Of a DNA stretch of 13,547 nucleotides, positions 6,744 through 13,547 are shown piece by piece. The notes below the pieces were generated by a model, which was given only the letters and a program-made list of their open reading frames with translations, had not been told where the DNA came from and did no database searches. Positions within the stretch are counted from its first letter, which is position 1, and every line of letters begins with the position of its first letter. The position numbers were made by a program, and so were the translations under genes. Source of the DNA: an uncultured Anaeroplasmataceae bacterium (GTDB lineage Bacteria > Bacillota_I > Bacilli_A > Acholeplasmatales > Anaeroplasmataceae); contig CAKQDS010000039.1 in the NCBI GenBank assembly GCA_934229535.1, forward strand, positions 1 through 13,547, read 5' to 3'.

Positions 6744-7760
6744 ATGCTGACTGATAGACAAAAAATAATATTAAAGGAAATAATCGAATCTTATATTGAA
6801 ACTAATGAACCAGTTGGTTCAAAGGTTTTGACTGAAAAGCCTTATTTGGATTTTTCATCGGCAACAATCCGCTATGATATGCAAAGCTTAGAGGAAAATG
6901 GTTATCTTGAAAAGACACATACTTCAAGTGGTAGAATTCCTTCTGAGCAGGGATATAAATATTACTTAGAGCATTTGATTATAAGAGATCAAAGCGTTGA
7001 AGGAATATTTAAAGATATTGATAGCTTGTTCGCTGATAAAATGATTTCTAAGGAAGAAACAATTAAAAAGATTGTTGACTATATTAGTGATATAAATGAT
7101 TGTTACACTGTTGTTTTAGGTAGTGGTAGTGATCATGCTAAGGTTGTTAAGCTAGAGATAGTTCCGCTTAATGCAAATGAAGCAGTTTTAATGATTGTAA
7201 CTAATTCAGGAGATGTTCAAAGTCAAAAGATTAAAATACCTGATGGCTTCAATATGGATGATTTGTTAAGATTGATTTCTTTATTTGATAATGCAATGTA
7301 TGATCATTCAGTCTCAGAAATAAGAAGTGTTCTTGGAAGAGAAGCTTCAAAGCCTAGAATTCGTCAGATTGTTGATTTTAGGGATGATGTGCTAAATTTC
7401 TTAGTTAAAGGCTTTGCTAGATTTCAAAATGCTGATTCTTATAGTTCAGGATTATCTAAATTATTTAATCAGCCTGAATTTCAGGAAAGACAGATTATGC
7501 AAAATGTTTTAAATATTGTTGATTCTGATTTAATTGAGGAAATTCTTAATGATAATAAGGATGGCTTGAAGATTAGAATTGGCAGTGATAATAAAAAGTA
7601 TGGCTTAGAGGCTTGCTCTATTATTTCAGTTCCATTTTTTAATGAGGAATTAGAATATGGTACTATTGCAATAATTGGACCAAGACGTATGCAATATAAT
7701 AAAGTGATACCACTTTTAGAATATATTGCTAAAGAAATGCCTAAAATATTTAATAAGTAG
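6744..7760 (+). CDS. hrcA: Heat-inducible transcription repressor HrcA
   Basis: A 338-residue DNA-binding repressor that recognises CIRCE and shuts off class I heat-shock genes. The N-terminal winged helix-turn-helix begins MLTDRQKIIL and contains EPVGSKVL (22-29), FSSATIRYDMQSLE (37-50) and EKTHTSSGRIPSEQGY (56-71), all hallmarks of HrcA. The C-terminal part has the SVPFF and GPRRMQY motifs of the GAF-like domain. Length is typical (about 340). The start at 6744 is supported by GGTGAT at 6735-6740 and by the conserved N-terminus; an in-frame ATG at 6717 falls within the downstream operator and would leave a leader of about 10 bases. First gene of the operon hrcA-grpE-dnaK-dnaJ, autoregulated through the two operators in front of it. 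No groESL is in the window. Confidence 0.97.
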   Translation: MLTDRQKIILKEIIESYIETNEPVGSKVLTEKPYLDFSSATIRYDMQSLEENGYLEKTHTSSGRIPSEQGYKYYLEHLIIRDQSVEGIFKDIDSLFADKMISKEETIKKIVDYISDINDCYTVVLGSGSDHAKVVKLEIVPLNANEAVLMIVTNSGDVQSQKIKIPDGFNMDDLLRLISLFDNAMYDHSVSEIRSVLGREASKPRIRQIVDFRDDVLNFLVKGFARFQNADSYSSGLSKLFNQPEFQERQIMQNVLNIVDSDLIEEILNDNKDGLKIRIGSDNKKYGLEACSIISVPFFNEELEYGTIAIIGPRRMQYNKVIPLLEYIAKEMPKIFNK

Positions 7761-7767
7761 AGAGGAG
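7761..7767 (+). promoter_or_regulatory. Ribosome binding site that selects the GTG start of grpE
   Basis: AGAGGAG follows the hrcA stop codon directly. Its spacing to ATG at 7770 is 2 bases, too short for efficient initiation; to GTG at 7776 it is 8 bases, near optimal. Confidence 0.65.
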
Positions 7768-7775
7768 CTATGGTT

Positions 7776-8396
7776 GTGAGTTCTGAGGAAACTAAAATTG
7801 ATGAGAATGTTGAATCTCAAAAGGAAGATACAATCAAAAAAGAAGAAACAAAAAAAGATGAAGCCCCTAAAAAGGAAAAAAATAAATATAAAGAGCAAAT
7901 TGCTTCATTAGAGGTAGAGCTGGCTAAAAGTAAGGATGAATATTTAAGAGCTTTAGCAGAAATTCAAAATACTCGCAAGAGATTACAGGAAGAACATGCA
8001 AGAGATCGCAAATATGCATCACAAAAGGTTGTAGGTGAGCTTATTAATCCTGTTGATATGCTTGTTAAAATCGTTAATGCTCCAGCACCAAGTAAAGAAA
8101 TTGAAAATTATTTGATTGGATTCCAAATGATTGCTAATCAATTAGTAGGTATTTTGGAAGCTGAAGGATTAAAGGAAATTAAAGCACAAGATAAGGAGTT
8201 TGATCCAGCAAGTATGCAAGCGATGGCTGTGGTTGAAACTGCAGATGTTGAACCAAATATGGTTGTTGAGGTAATGCAAACTGGATATATGTATAAAGAT
8301 AGAGTACTAAGACCAGCAATGGTTAAGGTAAGCAAGGCTGTAGAAGCCAAAAATGAAAATGAATGTGAAAACAAAGGAGAAGATAATAATGAGTAA
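7776..8396 (+). CDS. grpE: Nucleotide exchange factor GrpE
   Basis: A 206-residue cochaperone that releases ADP from DnaK and acts as a homodimer. The first 45 residues are a Lys/Glu-rich disordered tail, followed by a long coiled-coil helix (about 45-95, with YLRALAEIQNTRKRLQEEHA) and a beta-wing domain with the signature around FDPASMQAMAVVET and VVEVMQTGYMYKDRVLRPAMVKV. The usual His of the FDPxxHxA motif is Met here, a mild oddity. The start is taken as GTG at 7776 because AGAGGAG (7761-7767) is 8 bases from it but only 2 from the in-frame ATG at 7770. The gene begins 15 bases after hrcA and its end overlaps the dnaK start by 8 bases. Confidence 0.95.
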   Translation: MSSEETKIDENVESQKEDTIKKEETKKDEAPKKEKNKYKEQIASLEVELAKSKDEYLRALAEIQNTRKRLQEEHARDRKYASQKVVGELINPVDMLVKIVNAPAPSKEIENYLIGFQMIANQLVGILEAEGLKEIKAQDKEFDPASMQAMAVVETADVEPNMVVEVMQTGYMYKDRVLRPAMVKVSKAVEAKNENECENKGEDNNE

Positions 8397-10209
8397 TAAA
8401 GTTATTGGTATTGATTTAGGTACAACAAATTCATGCGTAAGTGTTATGGAGGGTGGAGCTCCAAAGGTTATAGCAAATCCTGAGGGAGCAAGAACTACTC
8501 CATCTGTAGTTGCTTTCAAAGGTGATGAAATTTTAGTAGGTGAGGTTGCTAAGCGTCAAGCTATTACTAATCCTAATACAGTAAGTTCAATTAAAAGACA
8601 TATGGGAGATAGCTCTTATCGTGTAGATATTAATGGTAAGAAATATACTCCACAAGAGATTTCAGCAATGATTCTTCAAAACTTAAAGCATACTGCTGAA
8701 GCATATTTAGGCGAGAAGGTTGATAAGGCTGTTATCACTGTTCCAGCATATTTTAACGATGCTCAACGTCAAGCTACTAAGGATGCAGGTAAAATTGCTG
8801 GTCTTGATGTAATGCGTATTATTAATGAGCCAACAGCTGCTGCATTAGCTTATGGTATTGATAAGACTGATAAGGAACAAACTGTTCTAGTATTTGACCT
8901 TGGTGGTGGTACATTTGATGTTTCTATCTTAAGCTTGGCTGATGGTACATTCGAGGTTTTAGCTACTGCTGGTGATAACGTTCTTGGTGGTGATGACTTT
9001 GATAAGGCTATTATGGATTGGTTAGTTTCTGAATTCAAGAATGAAACTGGTGTAGATTTATCAAATGATAAAATGGCATTACAACGTTTAAAGGATGCCG
9101 CTGAAAAGGCTAAGAAGGATTTAAGTGGTATTACATCTGCTGAAATTAGTTTACCATTTATTTCAATGGGTGCTAGTGGCCCACTTCATTTAAATAGAAC
9201 ATTAACTCGTACTAAGTTTAATGAGTTAACAGCATCTTTAGTTGATCGTTGCTTAGGACCAGTTCGTAGAGCTTTAAAGGATGCTAAATTAACTGCTAAG
9301 GATCTTGACCAAGTATTATTAGTAGGTGGTTCAACTCGTATCCCTGCTGTTCAAGAATTAGTTCGTAAAGAATTAGGTAAGGAGCCTAATAAGAGTGTTA
9401 ACCCTGATGAGGTTGTAGCTATGGGTGCTGCAATTCAAGGAGGAGTTTTAACTGGTGATGTTAAGGATGTATTATTACTTGATGTTACACCACTTTCTCT
9501 TGGTATCGAAACACTTGGTGGAGTATTTACAAAGCTAATTGAAAGAAATACAACAATTCCTTGCTCTAAATCACAAGTATTCTCAACAGCTGCTGATAAT
9601 CAACCTGCTGTAGATATCCATGTTTTACAAGGTGAACGTCCAATGGCTGCTGATAACAAGACATTAGGTAGATTCCAATTAGGCGATATTCCAGCTGCAC
9701 CACGTGGAGTTCCACAAATTGAAGTTAAGTTCGATATTGATGCTAATGGTATCGTTAATGTTTCTGCAAAGAACCTAGGTACTGGTAAGGAACAAAAGAT
9801 TACAATCCAAAATGGTTCAGGCTTATCTGAGGAAGAAATTAACCGTATGGTTCATGAAGCTGAGGAAAATGCTGATGCTGATAAGAAACGTAAGGAAGAG
9901 GCTGATTTAGTTAACGAAGCAAATAACCTTATTTTCCAAACAAAGAAGTCACTTGGTGAATTAAAGAATGTAACTGAGGATGAGAAGAATGAAGCTAATA
10001 AGCTTTGTGATGAATTACAAGCTGCTTTAGATAAGAATGACTTAGCTGAAATTAAGGTTAAGAAGGAAGCTTTAGAGAAGAAGGCACAGGATATTGCTGT
10101 TAGAGCATATCAACAAGCTCAAGAGGAGCATGGTGGTAATAACAACAATAACAATGGTTCTACAAATAATGATGGAACTGTTGATGCTGATTTCTCAGAT
10201 GTTCAATAA
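8389..10209 (+). CDS. dnaK: Molecular chaperone DnaK (Hsp70)
   Basis: A 606-residue ATP-driven chaperone that binds exposed hydrophobic segments together with DnaJ and GrpE in the cytosol. The nucleotide-binding domain (about 1-358) shows phosphate-1 DLGTTNS (9-15), VPAYFNDAQRQATKDAG, NEPTAAALAYG, phosphate-2 FDLGGGTFDVS (169-179) and LVGGSTRIPAVQ. The hydrophobic linker DVLLLDV is at 360-366, then the substrate-binding beta domain and the helical lid. The C-terminal tail is unusual in sequence: a six-Asn run followed by GSTNND before VDADF. It lacks the 24-residue insertion seen in Gram-negative DnaK, as expected for Bacillota. The start at 8389 has AAAGGAGA (8373-8380) upstream and overlaps the grpE stop (ATGAGTAA), implying coupled translation. 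Confidence 0.98.
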   Translation: MSNKVIGIDLGTTNSCVSVMEGGAPKVIANPEGARTTPSVVAFKGDEILVGEVAKRQAITNPNTVSSIKRHMGDSSYRVDINGKKYTPQEISAMILQNLKHTAEAYLGEKVDKAVITVPAYFNDAQRQATKDAGKIAGLDVMRIINEPTAAALAYGIDKTDKEQTVLVFDLGGGTFDVSILSLADGTFEVLATAGDNVLGGDDFDKAIMDWLVSEFKNETGVDLSNDKMALQRLKDAAEKAKKDLSGITSAEISLPFISMGASGPLHLNRTLTRTKFNELTASLVDRCLGPVRRALKDAKLTAKDLDQVLLVGGSTRIPAVQELVRKELGKEPNKSVNPDEVVAMGAAIQGGVLTGDVKDVLLLDVTPLSLGIETLGGVFTKLIERNTTIPCSKSQVFSTAADNQPAVDIHVLQGERPMAADNKTLGRFQLGDIPAAPRGVPQIEVKFDIDANGIVNVSAKNLGTGKEQKITIQNGSGLSEEEINRMVHEAEENADADKKRKEEADLVNEANNLIFQTKKSLGELKNVTEDEKNEANKLCDELQAALDKNDLAEIKVKKEALEKKAQDIAVRAYQQAQEEHGGNNNNNNGSTNNDGTVDADFSDVQ

Positions 10210-10212
10210 TTA

Positions 10213-10283
10213 TGACAATAAAGGCGGCGTAAGCCACCTTTAATTGTTAAATTAGAATAATAATCTAGGTGTTATTTCACCTA
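10213..10283 (+). other. Two hairpins between dnaK and dnaJ, no U-tract
   Basis: First hairpin (10213-10249): GGC-GTAA-GCC tip with a GNRA-type loop, one C/A mismatch, AAAGG/CCTTT, then a bulged base and TGACAAT/ATTGTTA. Second hairpin (10266-10283): TAGGTG-TTATTT-CACCTA. Neither is followed by a run of T, so neither is a normal terminator. They may protect the 3' end of dnaK mRNA or mark a processing point, lowering dnaJ relative to dnaK. No promoter for dnaJ is evident in the 96-base gap. Confidence 0.6.
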
Positions 10284-10305
10284 AATAGGAAATGGAGTAG
10301 AGATT

Positions 10306-11418
10306 ATGGCGAAAAGAGATTATTATGAGGTTCTTGGCCTCGATAAAAATGCCTCAGCCGATGATATTAAAAAAGCATATCGTTCTCTTGCAAAAAAATA
10401 TCACCCAGATATTAATAAGGAACCAGGTGCTGAAGAAAAATTTAAGGAAATAAATGAGGCATATGATGTACTTGGCGATCCAGATAAAAAAGCTAAATAT
10501 GATCAATATGGCTTTGATGATCCAACAGCTGGCTTTGGTGGTGCATCTGGCTTTAGTGGTTTTAGTTCTGGTGGCTTTGGTGGCTTTGAGGATATCATTA
10601 ATTCCTTCTTTGGTGGTGGTTCATCTAGAAGAGGTGGACCTTCAAGAGGTGAGGACATCCAAAAGGAAATGACTATTTCCTTTGAGGAGGCTGTATTTGG
10701 CTGTAAAAAGACAATACGTGTTACTGTCGATGAGGAATGTACAGCTTGTGGTGGAACTGGTGCATATTCTAAAAGTGATATTCAAACATGTGATAAATGT
10801 GGCGGAAGCGGAGTTGTTTTGATTCGTCAGCAAACTATTTTTGGTATGAGTCAATCAAGAACAACTTGTCCTAAATGCCATGGTAGTGGTAAGATAGTTA
10901 CTAAGAAATGTGAAAAATGTGGCGGAAGTGGAAGAGTTCGAAAAACTAAGGATGTTGAGCTTAAGATTCCAGCAGGTATGGATGAGGGTATGACCCTTAG
11001 AATGGAAGGCTATGGTGGAGCAGGTATGGATGGTGGTCCAAATGGTGATTTATTCATTACATTCCATGTATTACCACATAAAAACTTTGTTCGCGAAGGC
11101 TCAGATATTATTTTAAAGGTTCCATTAAGCTTTACGCAAGCTGCTTTAGGCGATAGTATTGAGGTTCCTACTGTTGAAGGAAACGTTATGCTTAAGATTC
11201 CAGCTGGTACCCAATCTGAAACTAAATTTAGATTAAAGGGTAAGGGTGTAAAAAATCCAAAGGGTGGAAGCAAAGGCGATCAATATGTTATTGTTCATGT
11301 AGAAACTCCAACTAATTTAACTGATGATGAAAAATCATTATTAGAGCAATTAGGAAAAATAGAGAAAAATAACAAAAAATCTCCTTGGGATAAATTCAAG
11401 TCATTTTTTGGTAAATAA
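10306..11418 (+). CDS. dnaJ: Chaperone protein DnaJ (Hsp40, type I)
   Basis: A 370-residue cochaperone that delivers substrates to DnaK and stimulates its ATPase. J domain at 4-68 with the essential HPD at 33-35 (KKYHPDINKE); Gly/Phe-rich region about 70-115; zinc-binding domain with four CxxCxGxG repeats at C145, C162, C188 and C202; then C-terminal substrate-binding domains with the family motifs AGMDEGMTLR and GDLFITFHV. The protein ends in a basic, aromatic tail (WDKFKSFFGK). It is a complete type I DnaJ of normal length. GGAG (10294-10297) is 8 bases before the ATG. It is the last gene of the heat-shock operon and is followed by a strong terminator. Confidence 0.97.
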   Translation: MAKRDYYEVLGLDKNASADDIKKAYRSLAKKYHPDINKEPGAEEKFKEINEAYDVLGDPDKKAKYDQYGFDDPTAGFGGASGFSGFSSGGFGGFEDIINSFFGGGSSRRGGPSRGEDIQKEMTISFEEAVFGCKKTIRVTVDEECTACGGTGAYSKSDIQTCDKCGGSGVVLIRQQTIFGMSQSRTTCPKCHGSGKIVTKKCEKCGGSGRVRKTKDVELKIPAGMDEGMTLRMEGYGGAGMDGGPNGDLFITFHVLPHKNFVREGSDIILKVPLSFTQAALGDSIEVPTVEGNVMLKIPAGTQSETKFRLKGKGVKNPKGGSKGDQYVIVHVETPTNLTDDEKSLLEQLGKIEKNNKKSPWDKFKSFFGK

Positions 11419-11425
11419 TGCTATA

Positions 11426-11458
11426 AAGAGGAATACTTCAATGTATTCTTCTTTTTTT
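11426..11458 (+). terminator. Terminator of the hrcA-grpE-dnaK-dnaJ operon
   Basis: An 11-bp stem (AAGAGGAATAC 11426-11436 with GTATTCTTCTT 11443-11453, one G-U pair), 6-base loop and a T-tail (11454-11458), eight bases past the dnaJ stop. Confidence 0.88.
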
Positions 11459-11471
11459 GTTTAAAAAAATA

Positions 11472-11500
11472 TTGAAGCAAGCATTTTATAATGATATAAT
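11472..11500 (+). promoter_or_regulatory. Sigma-A promoter upstream of the small membrane protein gene
   Basis: TTGAAG (11472-11477) and a perfect TATAAT (11495-11500) are 17 bp apart, with an extended -10 TGA at 11492-11494. The expected start is near 11507. A second TATAAT occurs at 11505-11510 without a matching -35. No CIRCE dyad is present, so the downstream genes are not expected to be HrcA-regulated. Confidence 0.75.
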
Positions 11501-11528
11501 TAGATATAATGTTTTTTTGGAGGCTACT

Positions 11529-12122
11529 ATGAAGGAATATGAAAAGATGCTTTTAGAAGCAGAACATAGAAAATTAATGGAAAAAGCTGTAACTATGGTT
11601 AAGCTTGGTTTATTTAGTATTGAAGATGAAGCTAGTCCAGATAGTGTTGATTTTTCTAATCTTGAGGAAATTACCATTGGCAAGCTTTATAAGGGTGTTT
11701 TTCATTTATATGAGGATCAAAGAAATGGCGATTTATTCTTTATTAATCCTTTAGTTGAAGATAATAAAGGTGACAATGAAAATTATAAGGAAGTTAAGCC
11801 ATATGCATATCAAATAGTTACAATTGATAATGTAACTGATGAAGAATATAATGAGCTTTTAGCTGCAAATCAAGTAAATAAAACAGGTATAATCGGCTTT
11901 TTATATAAAACTCAAATTGTGTTTTTAATTGTTTCATTAATCGCAATGTGTATTTATTTTGTTGATCAAGCAGTAAGCTTAAGTGCCAATTATAGTGTGG
12001 GTTTAGCAATATATTATGCATTGTTTGACTATATGCTTTCATCATATTGCTTATTTGGTATTGAGATTGGAGCTTTAGTGTTAACTACTATTGCTTATCG
12101 TAAGTATAAGAATGGCTTATAA
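11529..12122 (+). CDS. Uncharacterised membrane protein with a soluble N-terminal domain
   Basis: Not recognised. The 197-residue product has a charged N-terminus (MKEYEKMLLEAEHRKLMEK), likely helical, then a mixed, acidic soluble part to about residue 118. Two or three hydrophobic segments follow, at about 121-146, about 155-170 and about 172-190, and it ends in the basic tail RKYKNGL. There is no signal peptide, so the first 120 residues probably face the cytoplasm. No catalytic motif or cysteine pair was seen. The start at 11529 is set by GGAGG (11519-11523); the open frame extends upstream to 11457 but that part overlaps the promoter. It has its own promoter and terminator. In many Bacillota, prmA and rsmE lie between dnaJ and mtaB; here this gene occupies that place. 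Function unknown. Confidence 0.75.
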   Translation: MKEYEKMLLEAEHRKLMEKAVTMVKLGLFSIEDEASPDSVDFSNLEEITIGKLYKGVFHLYEDQRNGDLFFINPLVEDNKGDNENYKEVKPYAYQIVTIDNVTDEEYNELLAANQVNKTGIIGFLYKTQIVFLIVSLIAMCIYFVDQAVSLSANYSVGLAIYYALFDYMLSSYCLFGIEIGALVLTTIAYRKYKNGL

Positions 12123-12130
12123 TTATCATG

Positions 12131-12157
12131 GTGGCATAATATATGCCACTATTTTTT
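12131..12157 (+). terminator. Terminator between the membrane protein gene and mtaB
   Basis: A perfect 8-bp stem (GTGGCATA 12131-12138 with TATGCCAC 12142-12149) with a 3-base loop, followed by TATTTTTT (12150-12157). It ends where the mtaB ribosome binding site begins. With no promoter visible between it and mtaB, it probably lets part of the transcripts through. Confidence 0.75.
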
Positions 12158-12168
12158 AGAGGTGGAAA

Positions 12169-13455
12169 ATGAAGGTTAGCTTTATTACCTTAGGTTGTAA
12201 GGTGAATATTTATGAATCGAATGCCTTAATGAATTTGTTTGAGGCAGATGGCTTTACAGTATGTGAGCCATCACCTGAAAGTGATGTCTTTATAATCAAT
12301 ACCTGCTCAGTTACTAATATGGCTGATGCTAAAAGTAGAAAAATGATTCATAAAGCAAGAAAATATAATAAGGATGCTGTTGTAGTAGCAATGGGCTGTT
12401 ATATTCAAACATCAAAGGAAGCAAGAGAAATTCCTGGCGTCGATGTTTTTATTGGTAATGGAAATAAGATGGAGGCTTTGAATCTTGTTAAACAGGTCTT
12501 AGAAAATCGTAAGAATAAAGTGAGTTATGTAATTGATGTTATGAATATGAAGGAATATGAGCCATTAGAGGTTACAACCTTTGACCATACAAGAGCCTTT
12601 GTTAAAATTGAAGATGGTTGCAATAATTTTTGTTCATATTGTATAATACCTTACGCTAGAGGACCAATAAGATGTAAAAAAAGCTTTGATGTTATTGCTG
12701 AATTACAAAGAATTACTAATATGGGGTATGAAGAGGTTGTTCTTGCAGGAATTCATACTGGAAAATATTTTGATGGTGAAGAAAGATTATCTGATTTAAT
12801 TGAAAAAATTCTTAAAGATGTTCCTAAACTAAAGAGGCTTCGCTTATCATCAATAGAAATTAATGAAATCGATGACAAACTATTAGATATAATGAAAAAT
12901 AATAAGATAATGGCTAATCATTTACATTTGCCATTACAAACTGGTAATGATAAAATTTTAAAATTAATGAATCGTCGATATGATACAAAATTTTTCTATG
13001 ATAAAATAACAAAGATTCGTGAGGTTAGACCTGATATAGCAATTACAACAGATGTTATTGTTGGCTTTCCTTATGAGACAGATGAAGATTTTAATGAAAC
13101 TAAGGAATTTATTAAAAAGGTTAATTTTTCAGGTCTTCATGTATTTCCTTATTCAAAAAGAAGCGGAACAAAGGCTTATGATATGCCTCAGGTTAAGGAT
13201 AGCATAAAGAAAGAGCGAACCCTTGATTTAATTGCTTTATCTAATGAGTTAACCTTAAATTATGAGAATAAGTTTTTGAATAAAGATGTTGAGGTTATTT
13301 TCGAAGAAAAATATTTAGATAAATATATGGTGGGTCATTCATCAAATTATTTAAGGGTTATTGTTCCTTATGATGAAAAGAATTTGAAGCAATGTAAATT
13401 AGTTCATATTGATGAAATATCTAATGAGGGTATTTTTGGCCACGTTTTGTCTTGA
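12169..13455 (+). CDS. mtaB: tRNA (N6-L-threonylcarbamoyladenosine(37)-C2)-methylthiotransferase MtaB
   Basis: A 428-residue radical-SAM enzyme that converts t6A37 to ms2t6A37 in tRNAs reading ANN codons. The N-terminal methylthiotransferase domain has its three cluster cysteines at C10 (TLGCKVN), C46 (NTCSVTN) and C77 (AMGCYIQ). The radical-SAM core has CxxxCxxC at C151, C155 and C158 (DGCNNFCSYCIIPYARG), and the C-terminal TRAM domain spans about 372-428. The TLGCKVN N-terminus is the MtaB form, as opposed to TYGCQMN of MiaB or the RimO pattern. Length fits the family. AGAGGTGG (12158-12165) precedes the ATG. The stop codon is TGA and overlaps the -35 of the next promoter. It follows the dnaK operon region as in other Bacillota and is probably transcribed with the membrane protein gene by read-through. 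Confidence 0.95.
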   Translation: MKVSFITLGCKVNIYESNALMNLFEADGFTVCEPSPESDVFIINTCSVTNMADAKSRKMIHKARKYNKDAVVVAMGCYIQTSKEAREIPGVDVFIGNGNKMEALNLVKQVLENRKNKVSYVIDVMNMKEYEPLEVTTFDHTRAFVKIEDGCNNFCSYCIIPYARGPIRCKKSFDVIAELQRITNMGYEEVVLAGIHTGKYFDGEERLSDLIEKILKDVPKLKRLRLSSIEINEIDDKLLDIMKNNKIMANHLHLPLQTGNDKILKLMNRRYDTKFFYDKITKIREVRPDIAITTDVIVGFPYETDEDFNETKEFIKKVNFSGLHVFPYSKRSGTKAYDMPQVKDSIKKERTLDLIALSNELTLNYENKFLNKDVEVIFEEKYLDKYMVGHSSNYLRVIVPYDEKNLKQCKLVHIDEISNEGIFGHVLS

Positions 13456-13479
13456 CGATAATAAAAAATGATGTATAAT
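13452..13479 (+). promoter_or_regulatory. Candidate sigma-A promoter at the right edge
   Basis: TTGACG (13452-13457) and TATAAT (13474-13479) are 16 bp apart; the -35 overlaps the mtaB stop codon. Transcription would begin near 13486, only about 20 bases before a long hairpin. Confidence 0.6.
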
Positions 13480-13505
13480 CCCGAGTTCGACAGTTGGAAA
13501 TAGTT

Positions 13506-13547
13506 AAGTCCGAAAAAATAGCGCTATTGCTATACTTTTCGGACTTT
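13506..13547 (+). terminator. Long hairpin at the right edge, terminator or attenuator
   Basis: A perfect 11-bp stem (AAGTCCGAAAA 13506-13516 with TTTTCGGACTT 13536-13546), with a smaller inner ATAGC/GCTAT pairing, runs into T at the window's end. It could end the mtaB transcript, or act on the short RNA from the promoter just upstream. Whether a U-tract continues cannot be seen because the window stops at 13547. Confidence 0.6.

Noticed and set aside
13453..13455. TGA stop of mtaB as a sign of the Mycoplasma genetic code (TGA = Trp).
   Set aside because: No gene needs TGA as tryptophan, tryptophans are TGG, and MtaB ends at a normal family length at this TGA.

Overview
The window reads as a chromosomal stretch of a low-GC Gram-positive bacterium (Bacillota, class Bacilli or a relative such as the Erysipelotrichales / Acholeplasma / RF39 lineages). 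Evidence: strongly AT-rich DNA, classical sigma-A promoters, AGGAGG-type ribosome binding sites, an HrcA/CIRCE-controlled hrcA-grpE-dnaK-dnaJ operon, and the 49-residue four-cysteine form of ribosomal protein L33. Tryptophan is written TGG, no gene needs TGA read as a sense codon, and mtaB ends in TGA, so the standard bacterial code fits better than the Mycoplasma code. The genus cannot be fixed from sequence reading alone.

Left part (1-2190): ispG (MEP isoprenoid pathway) lies on the minus strand with a terminator at its 3' side. It diverges from rpmG (L33), which is followed by a glyoxalase-II-like metallo-beta-lactamase-fold hydrolase. The divergent promoters share a 180-bp intergenic region.

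Middle part (2191-6580): an AT-rich, gene-poor stretch of about 420 bp carries an orphan strong terminator hairpin. It is followed by a compact two-gene Type III restriction-modification cassette, mod (beta-class adenine methyltransferase) and res (helicase plus PD-(D/E)XK nuclease), one base apart and closed by a terminator. This is the one clearly accessory module, sitting between housekeeping genes.

Right part (6581-13547): the class I heat-shock operon hrcA-grpE-dnaK-dnaJ is driven by a perfect TTGACA-17-TATAAT promoter bracketed by two CIRCE-like operators. grpE and dnaK overlap. dnaK and dnaJ are separated by two hairpins that lack U-tracts. After the dnaJ terminator come an unrecognised small membrane protein with its own promoter, then mtaB (ms2t6A37 tRNA modification). 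At the right edge a new promoter is followed at once by a long hairpin, which looks like a leader/attenuator or a short RNA for something beyond the window.

No tRNA, rRNA, CRISPR array, transposase or integrase was seen. Most of the window is ordinary core genome. The points most worth a second look are the paired CIRCE operators, the Type III cassette with its upstream orphan hairpin, the terminator-abutting gene starts, and the promoter-hairpin unit at the right edge.
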